Origin: Chthoniobacter flavus Ellin428
GTDB taxonomy: Bacteria; Verrucomicrobiota; Verrucomicrobiia; Chthoniobacterales; Chthoniobacteraceae
Assembly (NCBI RefSeq): GCF_000173075.1
Contig: NZ_ABVL01000034.1
Coordinates: 1-57,807, forward strand
DNA: 57,807 bases
Direction: 5' to 3'
In this document: piece after piece, positions 7,560 through 17,338 of the stretch
Layout: every line of letters begins with the position of its first letter
Numbering within the stretch: the stretch's first letter is position 1
Position numbers and translations under genes: made by a program
Notes under the pieces: generated by a model
The model's input: only the letters and a program-made list of their open reading frames with translations
Databases searched by the model: none
What the model was told of the DNA's origin: nothing

Positions 7560-9184
7560 ACCTGAGTGATCCGGAATTGCTGGAGCTGAACGCGCTCTGC
7601 AATGCGCTGGTCGATGGCATCATCACCGATGCGGAGAAAGCGCGCCTGGAGGAGATGCTGCGCACCTCGGAAGAGGCCCGTCGCTTTTATGTGCGGGCCC
7701 TCGCGCTTTCCTCCAGTCTCATGCAATACGCCGGCGAAATGCAGGCGGATGCGCCGGATATTCCGGCCGTGAGTTCGCGGGTGGTGCGACCGGCGGCATG
7801 GATCTGGACATTCGGTTCGCTGGCGGCCGCGGCAGCGATCGTGCTCGCGTTTTGGCTGGGCTGGACGTCCGACCGTCAGCCCAAAAAAGCGGACGGCGCG
7901 GAAATCGCGGACGCATCCGCGGAGAACGACGAGAGCGTAGCCCGGCTCTCGGGCGCGAAGGATTGCCATTGGTCGGGAACTGCGCTGCAGCCCGGGGAGG
8001 AATTGCACCGCGGACAGCGGATCAATCTGGATGCGGGTTTTGCGGAGATCACCTTTGACTGCGGCGCGCAGGTGACGCTGGAAGGTCCGGCTTCGCTCGA
8101 CCTGGACTCCGCGTGGGAAGCGGTTTTGCAGCGGGGTACGCTGAAGGCCAACGTGCCGACGGAAGCGGTTGGATTTCGCGTGTCGAATCCGAGCGTCAAC
8201 GTGGTGGATCTCGGCACGGAGTTCAGCATGGTTGCCGATGAAGGTGGGGCGACGGAAGTGTTTGTCTTGAAAGGTGCGGTCGAGACGACCGCTCGCGATG
8301 CGTCGGGCAATGAAGAACGCCCCGTGGTGCTAAGGGAAAAGCAGGCACGACGCTTTGCGCACGCCGGTGGTTCCGAGGTGCGCGACCGCGAGGCGAAACT
8401 CGAGAGATTCATGCGCAAGGTCGCGTTCGAGCGCATGTCCCGACCGGTGAATTATGTGCATTGGTCGTTCGATGAATCCACCGGTGACGTTGCGGCAGCC
8501 AGTGCCGCGGGGTTCGAGGCGAAATTGGAGGCGCCCTCGGCATCGGACCTGATGGAGGCGCACGGCAACGGTCGGGTGCATGGTGCTTTGCAATTGGACG
8601 GACGAAGCTTTGCCCGCGCGGCGTTCCCGGGTATCCGCCAGCGGACGGCTCGCACCGTGGCTTTTTGGGCGAATGTCCCGGCCGATGCCTCACTCCCCGA
8701 TGCCGAGGCGATGCTGGCCTGGCCGCTCGGGAATGCGGGGCGCAGCGTGCAGATTGGTTGGAATCGCAATCCCAACCTCGGAGTGCTGGGGGCGTTGCGG
8801 ACCGATGCGGGGCGCAACAGCATCATCGGCAGCATCGCCTTGCGCGACGGTCGCTGGCATCATCTCGCCATTGTTCTCTCGCCGAAGGTAAAGGGGGAAA
8901 AGGGCGAGAGGGAAGGTGGATTGCAGTTGCGGCAATATGTGGACGGGCGGCTGGAAACGACTTCCTACAAGCACACCAACCGACGAGCCAAAGGCGCTGA
9001 GGCGTCGAGTCTCGCGGAGGATGTCTTATGGATCGGTCGCCCGGTCGATGACGCCAGTGGCGCGCGTTTCCGCGGTTCGCTGGATGAACTCTTCATCGCC
9101 GATGCCGCGCTCACCCCCCAGGAAATCCGGCACCTCATGCGCGAGAACAAGCCGGCGACGCAGGAAATGCTGGCGGCCCAGTAG
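7556..9184 (+). CDS. FecR-domain membrane protein with C-terminal LamG-like domain
   Basis: A 542-residue protein. Residues 1-75 form a helical N-terminal domain probably facing the cytoplasm and the sigma factor. Residues about 82-104 are a single membrane span. Residues about 145-250 are a FecR domain (VGFRVSNPSVNVVDLGTEFSM). Residues about 300-530 are a concanavalin-like LamG jelly roll with the RFRGSLDELFIADAALTPQEI ending typical of these proteins. Known relatives act as anti-sigma or sensor partners; the external LamG domain suggests glycan sensing, which is an inference. A GTGGAGGGGG stretch before the start can serve as ribosome binding site. Confidence 0.88.
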   Translation: MNLSDPELLELNALCNALVDGIITDAEKARLEEMLRTSEEARRFYVRALALSSSLMQYAGEMQADAPDIPAVSSRVVRPAAWIWTFGSLAAAAAIVLAFWLGWTSDRQPKKADGAEIADASAENDESVARLSGAKDCHWSGTALQPGEELHRGQRINLDAGFAEITFDCGAQVTLEGPASLDLDSAWEAVLQRGTLKANVPTEAVGFRVSNPSVNVVDLGTEFSMVADEGGATEVFVLKGAVETTARDASGNEERPVVLREKQARRFAHAGGSEVRDREAKLERFMRKVAFERMSRPVNYVHWSFDESTGDVAAASAAGFEAKLEAPSASDLMEAHGNGRVHGALQLDGRSFARAAFPGIRQRTARTVAFWANVPADASLPDAEAMLAWPLGNAGRSVQIGWNRNPNLGVLGALRTDAGRNSIIGSIALRDGRWHHLAIVLSPKVKGEKGEREGGLQLRQYVDGRLETTSYKHTNRRAKGAEASSLAEDVLWIGRPVDDASGARFRGSLDELFIADAALTPQEIRHLMRENKPATQEMLAAQ

Positions 9185-9292
9185 GGGGGGACGGTTTCTA
9201 GTTTCTGGTTCCTGGTTTGCCCCCGCAGCACCATGGGCGTCTCGCCAAGCCTCGGCTCTGGTTTGCCCCCGTTGCGCCATGGGTGTCTCGGC

Positions 9293-9415
9293 TTAGAGAC
9301 TGTGAAAGAAAGCGGCAGCGAGATTATTTGGCCCGCGAATCACCCAGATAACGCGAATGAAAAACACTCCATTCGTGTCATTCGCGTGATTCGCGGGCCC
9401 TTTTTCACAGTCTCT
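9293..9415. repeat. Nested palindromic repeat (GAATCACGC family)
   Basis: Outer arms AGAGACTGTGAAA at 9295-9307 and its inverse at 9403-9415 enclose inner 14-bp arms at 9330-9343 and 9386-9399 built on GGCCCGCGAATCAC. The inner motif matches the core of the element at 1-300, and the outer arm is repeated alone at about 12047-12059. The gap 9185-9483 otherwise holds only short direct repeats of CCATGGGYGTCTCG. Confidence 0.7.
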
Positions 9416-9483
9416 TAGACCGGATCGGCTCTGGTTTTGGTCTCGCTTCTTGCTGCCGGAATTGGCCTGCCATACGGTCTCGT

Positions 9484-9879
9484 ATGCCCCGCCCATTGAT
9501 CCTTCTCCTCTTGGTGGCTCTTGCGTTTACCGGATGTACGCTCTATCGCCGCGACCGCGAATTGCTGCAGGATCATCACATCTCCGGGGCGCTGTACGAC
9601 AAGATGATGCGTCACGAGCCGCTGGCGCTGGATGAGATCATCGAATTGTCACATCGTGGAGTGCCGGGGCCGTTTATTGTGCATTACCTGCAGCCGACTT
9701 ATTACGTCTATAAGCTGGACGCCAACGATGTGGCGCGACTGAAACAATCGGGCGTTCCCGAGGGTGTGACGCGTTATCTGCTGGCGACGCCGGGAATGTT
9801 CAGCCCCAGCCAGGCGCCGGTCTGGTACGACGACGACCCGCACTTCCACGATCCCTATTGGGATTGGCGGCGGTACTGA
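9484..9879 (+). CDS. Small lipoprotein of unknown function
   Basis: 131 residues. The signal peptide ends in a lipobox ALAFTGC with the lipid-modified cysteine at residue 18. The mature part is mostly helical and ends in an acidic, aromatic tail (DDDPHFHDPYWDWRRY). I do not recognise the family; similar lipoproteins of Verrucomicrobia are annotated as hypothetical. It ends 45 bp from the end of convergent pckG. Confidence 0.75.
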   Translation: MPRPLILLLLVALAFTGCTLYRRDRELLQDHHISGALYDKMMRHEPLALDEIIELSHRGVPGPFIVHYLQPTYYVYKLDANDVARLKQSGVPEGVTRYLLATPGMFSPSQAPVWYDDDPHFHDPYWDWRRY

Positions 9880-9924
9880 CGAATGTCGGAATACAAATTT
9901 GTTTTTCCGCGAAGCGCTTCCTCC

Positions 9925-11697
9925 CTACAACCGCGAGATCAGTAACTCGCGCTGGAAGATCAGCTCTTTCGGCAAGCGATCGTGGAGCAGCAGAAAAAGC
10001 TCGGTCTGCGAGATGAGTTCGCGCTGCCATTCGGCGGCGTCGATCTTCATGCATTGCGCGAATTTCTCGCGGGAGTAATCGAGGCCGGTCCAGTCGAACT
10101 CCTCGTAGCGCGGCATCCAGCCGATGGACGTTTCGCTCGCCCGGGCGCGGCCGCGGGTGCGGTCGATGATCCAGCGCAGCACACGGAAGTTTTCCCCGAA
10201 GCCAGGCCAGAGGAATTTGTCGCTGCCGTCTTTGCGGAACCAATTGACGTGAAAGATGCGCGGCGGATCGGTGATGCCTTCGCGCATGCCCAGCCAGTGG
10301 TTGAGATAATCGCCCATGTTGTAGCCGCAGAAGGGCAGCATCGCCATCGGGTCGCGGCGCACCTGGCCGACCCCTCCGACGGCCGCCGCGGTCATCTCGC
10401 TGCCCATGGTCGCGCCGAGATACACGCCGTGGATCCAATTGAAGCTCTGGAAGATGAGCGGCATGGTGCTGGCCCGGCGACCGCCGAAGATGATCGCGCT
10501 GATGGGCACGCCGTGCGGATCATGCACCTCGGAGGCCAGCGCCGGATTGTTCTTCATCGGCGCGGTGAAGCGCGAATTGGGATGGGCCGCTTTCTCGGAT
10601 GAATCAGGTGTCCACGGGTTGCCATTCCAGTCGAGCAAACCGGCGGGCGGCGGATCGTCGTGGCCTTCCCACCACACCGTGCCATCGGGTGCAAGGGCGA
10701 CATTCGTGTAGATCGTGTCCCGCGAGATCGAGTCCATGGCGTTCGGGTTCGACTTACGATTCGTCCCCGGCGCCACGCCGAAGTAACCGGTCTCGGGATT
10801 GATCGCGTAGAGCCGCCCGTCGGGGCCCGGCTTCATCCAGGCGATGTCATCGCCGATGGTCGTGATCTTCCAGCCATGGAACGCCTTCGGAGGAATGAGC
10901 ATGGCGAAGTTCGTCTTGCCACAGGCACTGGGAAAAGCCGCGGCCACATACGTCTTCTCGCCCTCGGGCGATTCGACGCAGAGGATCAGCATGTGCTCCG
11001 CCATCCAGCCCTGGATGCGTCCGAGATAACTGCCGATGCGCAGCGCGAGGCATTTTTTCCCGAGCAACACATTGCCGCCGTAGCCGGAACCGACGCTGAT
11101 GATCGTATTGTCTTGCGGAAAGTGGGCGATGTAGCGGCGCTCGGGTTGGCAATCGAGCACGCTGTGGATGCCGCGGTTGAACTCGTCGCCCGTGCCGAGC
11201 TGATCGAGCGCGATCTTCCCCATTCGGGACATGATGCGCATGTTCAGCACCACGTAGATGGAATCGGTGATCTCGATGCCCACCTTGGTCAGCGGCGAAC
11301 CGGGTGGTCCCATGAGATAGGGGATGACATACATCGTGCGCCCGACCATGGCGCCGCGGAGCAGGGTGTAGAGCTTGTCGTACATCTCGCGCGGGGCCAT
11401 CCAGTTATTCGTCGGGCCGGCGCCTTTTCTCCCTGGCGTGCAGATGAAAGTCGACTGCTCCACGCGGGCCACGTCGTTGGGATTCGAGCGGTGATAGTAG
11501 CAGCCGGGCAGCTTTTCCTGATTGAGCTCGATCAGCACTCCTTGCTGGACGGCGCGTCCGGTCAGAAATTGCTTTTCCTCCTCGGAGCCATCGACCCAGA
11601 AAACTTGATCGGGAGTGACCAACGTGCGGACCTGTTCGACCCATCGGAGCAGGACTTCGTTCGCGGGCGCTTGCACGCCGAATTGCTTCGTTTCCAT
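9925..11697 (-). CDS. pckG: Phosphoenolpyruvate carboxykinase (GTP)
   Basis: The enzyme interconverts oxaloacetate and PEP using GTP, the first committed step of gluconeogenesis. The 590-residue protein has the family length. The kinase-1a P-loop FPSACGKTNFAM, the TIGDDIAW metal-binding block, the NPETGYFGVAPGT region, and GRRASTMPLIFQSFNW are all present and identify the GTP-dependent class rather than the ATP-dependent one. It is monocistronic: the lipoprotein is convergent and a long repeat-bearing gap lies upstream. Confidence 0.96.
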   Translation of the reverse strand: METKQFGVQAPANEVLLRWVEQVRTLVTPDQVFWVDGSEEEKQFLTGRAVQQGVLIELNQEKLPGCYYHRSNPNDVARVEQSTFICTPGRKGAGPTNNWMAPREMYDKLYTLLRGAMVGRTMYVIPYLMGPPGSPLTKVGIEITDSIYVVLNMRIMSRMGKIALDQLGTGDEFNRGIHSVLDCQPERRYIAHFPQDNTIISVGSGYGGNVLLGKKCLALRIGSYLGRIQGWMAEHMLILCVESPEGEKTYVAAAFPSACGKTNFAMLIPPKAFHGWKITTIGDDIAWMKPGPDGRLYAINPETGYFGVAPGTNRKSNPNAMDSISRDTIYTNVALAPDGTVWWEGHDDPPPAGLLDWNGNPWTPDSSEKAAHPNSRFTAPMKNNPALASEVHDPHGVPISAIIFGGRRASTMPLIFQSFNWIHGVYLGATMGSEMTAAAVGGVGQVRRDPMAMLPFCGYNMGDYLNHWLGMREGITDPPRIFHVNWFRKDGSDKFLWPGFGENFRVLRWIIDRTRGRARASETSIGWMPRYEEFDWTGLDYSREKFAQCMKIDAAEWQRELISQTELFLLLHDRLPKELIFQRELLISRL

Positions 11698-12306
11698 AGC
11701 GGATGGAGCATCGCGCCCCGCGCCGCCAATGGCAAGGCGGCTGCCACTGCCGCAGCACTATTTGGAAAATCGCGCAGGTCCACGAGGAATTTTTTGACCG
11801 CGAATTTCAGATTTCAGGGATTGAAAGGGGCGGCGGATTCTTTAATCCGCGAAATCACTCGCGCCCTCCTTGCGTGTCATTCTGAGCGGAGTGCTCCGGT
11901 GGTAAGGTGGCGGAGCACGCAGTCGAAGAACCCCGCCGCTTTACCAGAGATCATCGCTGGTTGTTCCACGGGGTTCTTCGACTGCGTTCCGGTCGTTAGA
12001 CTCCCTCCACTCCGCTCAGAATGACCCGCGAATAGAAGCGAATTTATTTCACAGTCTCTCAGGCTGTTCGGCCCGCTGAACCATACGCCAATAAATCCAA
12101 CCTCTTTGGTTGTGGCTCCCGAACTGACCGACACGTGGCCCACTATGAGACTTAGGTCCTATACTCCGGTGGGCGGCTTTCGCGGTAAATAGGCAGGCTT
12201 TTTTCTCTCGCCGCATCCCATGAACAAAATGGCGCGCACATCTTCGGTCCAGGGGCTCTCGGCTGCCCTGGTGGGATGCGCACCGCGCGCCGCTCTTCGT
12301 CACGCC
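11698..12306. repeat. Intergenic region with long palindrome (CATTCTGAGCGGAGTG arms)
   Basis: The divergent gap between pckG and the efflux operon. Perfect 18-bp arms at 11876-11893 and 12008-12025 enclose perfect 16-bp arms at 11919-11934 and 11970-11985 (GCAGTCGAAGAACCCC and inverse). The right boundary is followed at about 12047 by the TTTCACAGTCTCT motif that also bounds the element at 9293-9415. Promoters for both genes must lie in what remains, but none is clear. Confidence 0.75.
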
Positions 12307-13479
12307 ATGAAAATGAATCTCCGTCATCTCTGCATTTCGATTGGTTCGTTGTTGGCCATCGCGGCGTGCGATTCGAAAGAGAAGGCCGCCGGCCCGCCGC
12401 CGCCTCCCGACGTACTCGTGGCCCCGGCCGAGGCGCGCGATGTCCCGGTGTATCGTGAATGGATTGGCACACTCGATGGTTCGGAGAATGCAGAGATTCG
12501 CGCGCGGGTCACGGGTTACCTGATGAAGCGCGATTACCAGGAGGGCGCCCTGGTGAAAAAGGGAGATTTGCTCTTCGAGATCGATCCGCGGCCCTTCGAA
12601 GCGGCGCTGGCCGAGGCGAAGAGCCAGCTCGAGCAGGGCAAGGCGGTGCAACTCGCATCGCAATCGGAGGCGGATCGGAACAAGGAGCTGTTCAACAAAA
12701 AGGTGATCTCCGAGACGGAATACATCAACAAGACGCAGCTCAATCAATCGAACCTCGCGAAGGTCGAGGCGCTCAAGGCGGGTGTCGAGCAGGCGCAATT
12801 GAACCTGAATTTCTGCAAGGTCACCTCGCCCGTCGAAGGCATTGTGGGCATCGCGCAGGCGCAGGTGGGCGATCTCGTGGGTACGCCAGCGAGCACTGTG
12901 CTCACCCGAGTGTCCACGCTTGATCCGGTGAAGATTCTCTTTCCGGTCAGCGAGGCGGACTACCTCCTGGCGCACGCGCGCGCTCAGGAGGCGCTTGCGG
13001 TTCCCATCGAGCAGCGGGCGGGGACGATCGAGCTGATCCTCGCGGACGGCTCGATTTTTCCGCACAAGGCGAAGCTGCTTTCGATCGATCGGCAGGTCGA
13101 CCCATCCACGGGGACGATCCTCATCACCGCGCTGCTGGCGAATCCAGGCAGCGTGTTGCGGCCGGGGTTTTTCGCGCGGGCGCGGATCGTCGCGGAGATT
13201 CTGAAAGACGCTGTCGTGGTGCCGCAGCGCGCGGTGTCGGAGGTGCAGGGCAGCTATCAGCTCGCGATCGTCGGCGCGGATGGAAAGGCGGAGATTCGGC
13301 CCGTGCAGGCGGGCGCGCGCGTCGGCACGGACTGGGTGATCACGTCGGGGCTGAAGGCCGGAGAGAAAGTGATCGTCGAGGGCATTCAGAAAGTGCGCAC
13401 CGGCGTGCCGGTCGCGGCGAAAGCGTGGACGCCGCCGGCGCCGCCATCGACTGCCGAGCCGAAGGCGGAAGCGAAATAA
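12307..13479 (+). CDS. RND efflux membrane-fusion lipoprotein (AcrA/MexA type)
   Basis: Periplasmic adaptor of a tripartite efflux pump. From the ATG at 12307 the 390-residue protein opens with a signal peptide and lipobox LAIAAC (Cys about 20), then a Pro-rich linker. The HlyD-type order follows: beta-barrel and lipoyl start (ARVTGYLMKRDYQEGALVKKGDLLFEIDPRPF), coiled-coil hairpin of about residues 95-165, second lipoyl half (SPVEGIVG), and the membrane-proximal domain. It lies 6 bp upstream of the pump gene, so they form one operon. No outer-membrane TolC-like gene is next to them, so a channel must come from elsewhere. Confidence 0.93.
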   Translation: MKMNLRHLCISIGSLLAIAACDSKEKAAGPPPPPDVLVAPAEARDVPVYREWIGTLDGSENAEIRARVTGYLMKRDYQEGALVKKGDLLFEIDPRPFEAALAEAKSQLEQGKAVQLASQSEADRNKELFNKKVISETEYINKTQLNQSNLAKVEALKAGVEQAQLNLNFCKVTSPVEGIVGIAQAQVGDLVGTPASTVLTRVSTLDPVKILFPVSEADYLLAHARAQEALAVPIEQRAGTIELILADGSIFPHKAKLLSIDRQVDPSTGTILITALLANPGSVLRPGFFARARIVAEILKDAVVVPQRAVSEVQGSYQLAIVGADGKAEIRPVQAGARVGTDWVITSGLKAGEKVIVEGIQKVRTGVPVAAKAWTPPAPPSTAEPKAEAK

Positions 13480-13485
13480 CGCGCC

Positions 13486-16400
13486 ATGTCTTCCTTCTTC
13501 GTCAACCGCCCGATCGTCGCGATGGTCATCTCCATCGTCATGACGATCGTGGGCATCACCGCCTACTTGAGCCTGCCGGTCGCGCAGTTCCCGGACATCG
13601 TGCCGCCGGAAATCCAGGTGAGGACCACCTTCACGGGCGCCGACGCGCTGACCGTCGAGCAGGCGGTCGCCACGCCCATCGAGCAGCAGATGAGCGGCGT
13701 GGACAACATGAACTACATGCAGTCCGTCAATGGCAACGACGGCACGCTCAAACTGACGGTGAACTTCGAGGTCGGGACCGACGTGAACACCGCGCAGATT
13801 CTTTCGCAGATGCGCGCGAATCAGGCGTCGTCGCAGCTTCCGCAGGACGTGAACAAATTCGGCGTCACGGTGCAAAAGTCCACGTCGTCACCGCTCATCA
13901 TGTTCGCGCTCTATTCGCCGAAGGGCACCTACGATAACATCTTCCTTGCGAACTACGCGAACATCAACCTGAGCGATGAATTCACCCGCGTGAAGGGCAT
14001 CGCCAGCGTGACCGTCTTCGGCGCCGGGCAATACGCGATGCGTATCTGGGTGAAGCCCGACCAGCTCGCAAAACTCGGTCTCACGATCCCGGAAATCCTC
14101 AACGCCGTGCAGGCGCAAAACACGGTGAATCCCGCGGGCACCATCGGCGGCGAGCCAGTGCCGAAGGGGCAGGAGTTCACCTATGCCGTGCGCGCGAAGG
14201 GGCGTCTGCAAACGGCGCAGGAGTTTGGCGAGATCGTGGTGCGCGCGAACGCTGACGGCTCGATGATGCGCGTGAAAGACGTGGCCCGGATCGAACTCGG
14301 CGCGCAGAACTACGCGATCGTCGGCCGGCTCAATGGCAAGCCCGCCGCGCTGGTCGCACTCTATCAGCTGCCCGGCTCAAATGCGGTCGCCGCCGCGGAC
14401 GGCGCGAAGCGGACGATGAAGAAGCTGGCGGAGAAATTCCCCGCGGATCTCGGTTACGCGGTCTGTCTCGACACCACGCTCGCGGTCACCGAGGGCATGG
14501 TGGAAATCCAGCACACGCTCGCCGAGGCGCTCCTCCTGGTCATCCTCGTGGTCTTTCTTTTCCTGCAAGGCTGGCGCGCGACGCTCATCCCGCTGCTCGC
14601 CGTTCCGGTGTCGCTGGTCAGCACCTTCGCGCTCTTCCCGATGTTTGGCTTCACGATCAATACGATCTCCCTCTTTGGACTGGTGCTGGCGATCGGCATC
14701 GTCGTCGATGACGCGATCATCGTTGTCGAGGCGGTCGAGCATCATATCGATCGCGGGCTCTCGCCGCGGGAAGCGACGTTGCTCGCGATGAAGGACGTCA
14801 CCGGTCCGGTCATCGCCACGACGCTGGTGCTCGCGGCGGTGTTCGTACCGACGGCCTTCATTCCCGGAATTACCGGGCGATTGTATCAACAGTTCGCGCT
14901 GACCATCGCCATCTCGGTTCTGATCTCGTCCATCAACGCGCTCACGCTCTCGCCCGCGCTCGCCGCGATGCTTTTGAGGCCGAAGAAAAAGAGTAAAGGG
15001 CTGCTGCAAAAATTCTTCGATTGGTTCAACCGCGCCTTTGGTGTAGCGACCAACGGCTACGTTACCGGCTGCCACTTCCTGATCCGCAAATCGCTCCTCG
15101 CCGTGCTCCTGCTGGGCGGCGTGGTGGTGCTCACCGGAATGCTTGGCAAACGCATTCCCGGCAGCTTCCTGCCCGAGGAAGACCAGGGCTATTTCTTCGC
15201 GCAGATCATCCTGCCCGACGCTGCGTCGCTCCAGCGCACGGATGAAGTGATGAAGCAGTGCGAGGAGATTTTGAAGAACACACCCGGCGTCGAATATTAC
15301 TCGACAGTCACCGGCCTCAACTTCCTCAGTGGCGTCAATACGACTTACAGCGGCATCTTTTTCGTCTCGCTGAAGGGATGGTCCGAACGCAAGGCGCCCG
15401 GGGAGCAATACGCCGCCATCATGAAGCATGTGAACGCGGCCTTTTCCAAAATCCCCGCCGCGCAGGCGTTCGCTTTTTCGCCGCCGGCGATTCCCGGCAT
15501 CGGCACCAGTGGCGGTGTCACCTTCATGCTCCAGGATCGCGCGGGCCGGGACGTCGCCGTGCTCGCGGAAAACGTGATGAAGTATGTGGCCGCCGCCCGC
15601 GCGCGACCGGAACTCGCCAGCGTCACGCCGATGTTTTCGCCCGCAGTGCCGCAGGTTTTCATCAACGTGGATCGCGACAAGGTGCTGAAGCAAAACGTCG
15701 AGCTGAGCGCCGTGTATCAAACGCTGCAAACCTTCATGGGCAGCTACTTTGTGAACTACTTCAACCGCTTCGGCCGGCAGTGGCAGGTCTTCGTGCAGGC
15801 CGAGGGCGACTACCGCACGAGCGCCGATCAGGTCGGGCAGTTCTTCGTGAAAAACAAGAATGGCGCGATGGTCCCGCTCAGCGCGCTCATGAACTCGAAG
15901 CCGATCAGCGGCCCGGAATTCACGATGCGCTACAACCTTTACCGCAGCGCGCAAATCAACGCTACGCCGGCCGCCGGCTACAGCTCCGGCCAGGCGATGC
16001 GCGCGATGGAGGAAGTCTTTCACGCCACGATGTCGAACGAGATGGGCTTTGCCTACATGGGCATGAGCTATCAGGAAAAGCGGGCACAGGAAGGGGTGTC
16101 GTCGAGCGCGATCTTCGCGATGTCGCTGCTCTTCGTCTTCCTCATCCTTGCCGCGCAGTATGAAAGCTGGAGCCTGCCCTTCAGTGTGTTGCTCGGCGTG
16201 CCGGTCGCCGTCTGCGGTGCCTTCGGCGGGCTGATGTGCGGCCATTATGAAAACAACATTTACGCGCAAATCGGGCTCGTCATGCTCATCGGCCTCGCGG
16301 CCAAAAACGCCATCCTCATTGTCGAGTTTGCCAAAATGAAACACCAGGAGGGCTTGAGCCTCGTCGAAGCCTCGCTCGAAGGGGCGAAGCTGCGGCTGCG

Positions 16401-16639
16401 CCCGATCTTGATGACTTCGCTCTCCTTCATTCTCGGGTGCCTCCCACTCGCGCGCGCCAGCGGCGCCGGTGCGCTCTCGCGGCAGGTCATGGGCTACGTC
16501 GTCATCGGCGGCATGATGGCCGCCAGCTTCATCGCCATCTTCCTCATTCCGGTGCTCTTTTACGTCGTGGAAAAACCTCACCGGCGGAAAACCACATGCG
16601 AAGAAAGCCGACGCCCCCGCGCCCCCCGCGCCGCACTAA
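13486..16639 (+). CDS. RND multidrug efflux transporter (AcrB type), frameshifted near the 3' end
   Basis: Inner-membrane proton-driven pump with two duplicated halves: a PIEQQMSGVDNMNYM porter block near residue 65, VDDAIIVVEAVEHH near residue 406 with the proton-relay aspartates, and matching segments in the second half (LIGLAAKNAILIVEFAK). About 12 membrane spans are visible. The reading frame stays open to 17277, but that tail is compositionally unlike a protein and overlaps the whole next gene. In the +1 frame after about 16571-16580 the sequence reads LTGGKPHAKKADAPAPPAPH and stops at 16639, giving the expected length of about 1,050 residues. An extra base in the GAAAAACC run explains this. 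Confidence 0.88.
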
Positions 16640-16699
16640 CCACCCCACCTGCCCAAACGGGCACCACAGACAGAAACCAAAACCCCCACAAAGCCCACC

Positions 16700-17254
16700 A
16701 TGAAGTACCTCAGCATCCTCACCGCCGCAGCTCTCTTGCTCGGCATCACCACCGCACTACCCACGAGCGCCCACGCCTCGAGCGCTGTCCAAATCAGTTC
16801 CGCCGCGCGTTCCGCCCTCCGCGGTCTCTATTCCAACAACGCGAAAGCGCGCGAAGTCGGCCGGCAATCCGTCGCCGTCCTCGTCTTTCCGAGCATTACC
16901 AAGGGCGGATTCATCATCGGTGGGCAGCACGGCGAAGGCGCGCTGCTTTCGCAGAGTGGCACCCTCGGCTATTACAACACCGTGGCCGCTTCCTACGGCC
17001 TCCAGGTCGGCCTGCAAAGATTCGGCTACGCGATGTTTTTCATGAATCGCCGTGCGATGGGGCACCTGCATCGCCAGGGTGGTTGGGAACTTGGCAGCGC
17101 CCCAAGTCTCGTCGTCGTGGATCGGGGCACGGCCGGTTCCTTGAACACCACCAACCTCAAGAGCGGGATCTACGCCTTTTTCTTCAATCAAAAGGGGCTC
17201 ATGGGTGGTCTCGGACTCCAGGGCTCGAAAATCACCCAAATCCATCCCAGGTGA
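16700..17254 (+). CDS. SYLF (YSC84-like) domain protein, exported
   Basis: 184 residues with a signal peptide ending THA/AHA near residue 26. The rest is one SYLF domain: SVAVLVFPSITKGGFIIGGQHGEGAL, then YYNTVAASYGLQVGLQRFGYAMFFMN, and the ending GLMGGLGLQGSKI. The domain binds lipids in characterised homologues; in bacteria these are exported proteins of unknown role. It begins 61 bp after the probable end of the efflux pump and may be read with that operon. Confidence 0.88.
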   Translation: MKYLSILTAAALLLGITTALPTSAHASSAVQISSAARSALRGLYSNNAKAREVGRQSVAVLVFPSITKGGFIIGGQHGEGALLSQSGTLGYYNTVAASYGLQVGLQRFGYAMFFMNRRAMGHLHRQGGWELGSAPSLVVVDRGTAGSLNTTNLKSGIYAFFFNQKGLMGGLGLQGSKITQIHPR

Positions 17255-17338
17255 TCGAACCTCATCCGTTGCCGTAACCCGCCGCGCAGATCACCTGCTT
17301 CACGCCATCGCGCTGAGGCAAGCAAATGGCACAATCCG

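Noticed and set aside
12049..13875. Minus-strand open frame across the AcrA gene
   Set aside because: Arg/His-rich shadow of the well-supported efflux genes.
14377..16581. Long open frame (734 codons) on the minus strand opposite the RND pump
   Set aside because: Composition is Arg/His/Asp-rich and repetitive, as expected from the shadow of a GC-rich gene; no domain is visible.
16640..17277. C-terminal extension of the RND pump through the SYLF gene
   Set aside because: Basic, Pro/Arg-rich translation with no family likeness; the SYLF gene in another frame is well supported.
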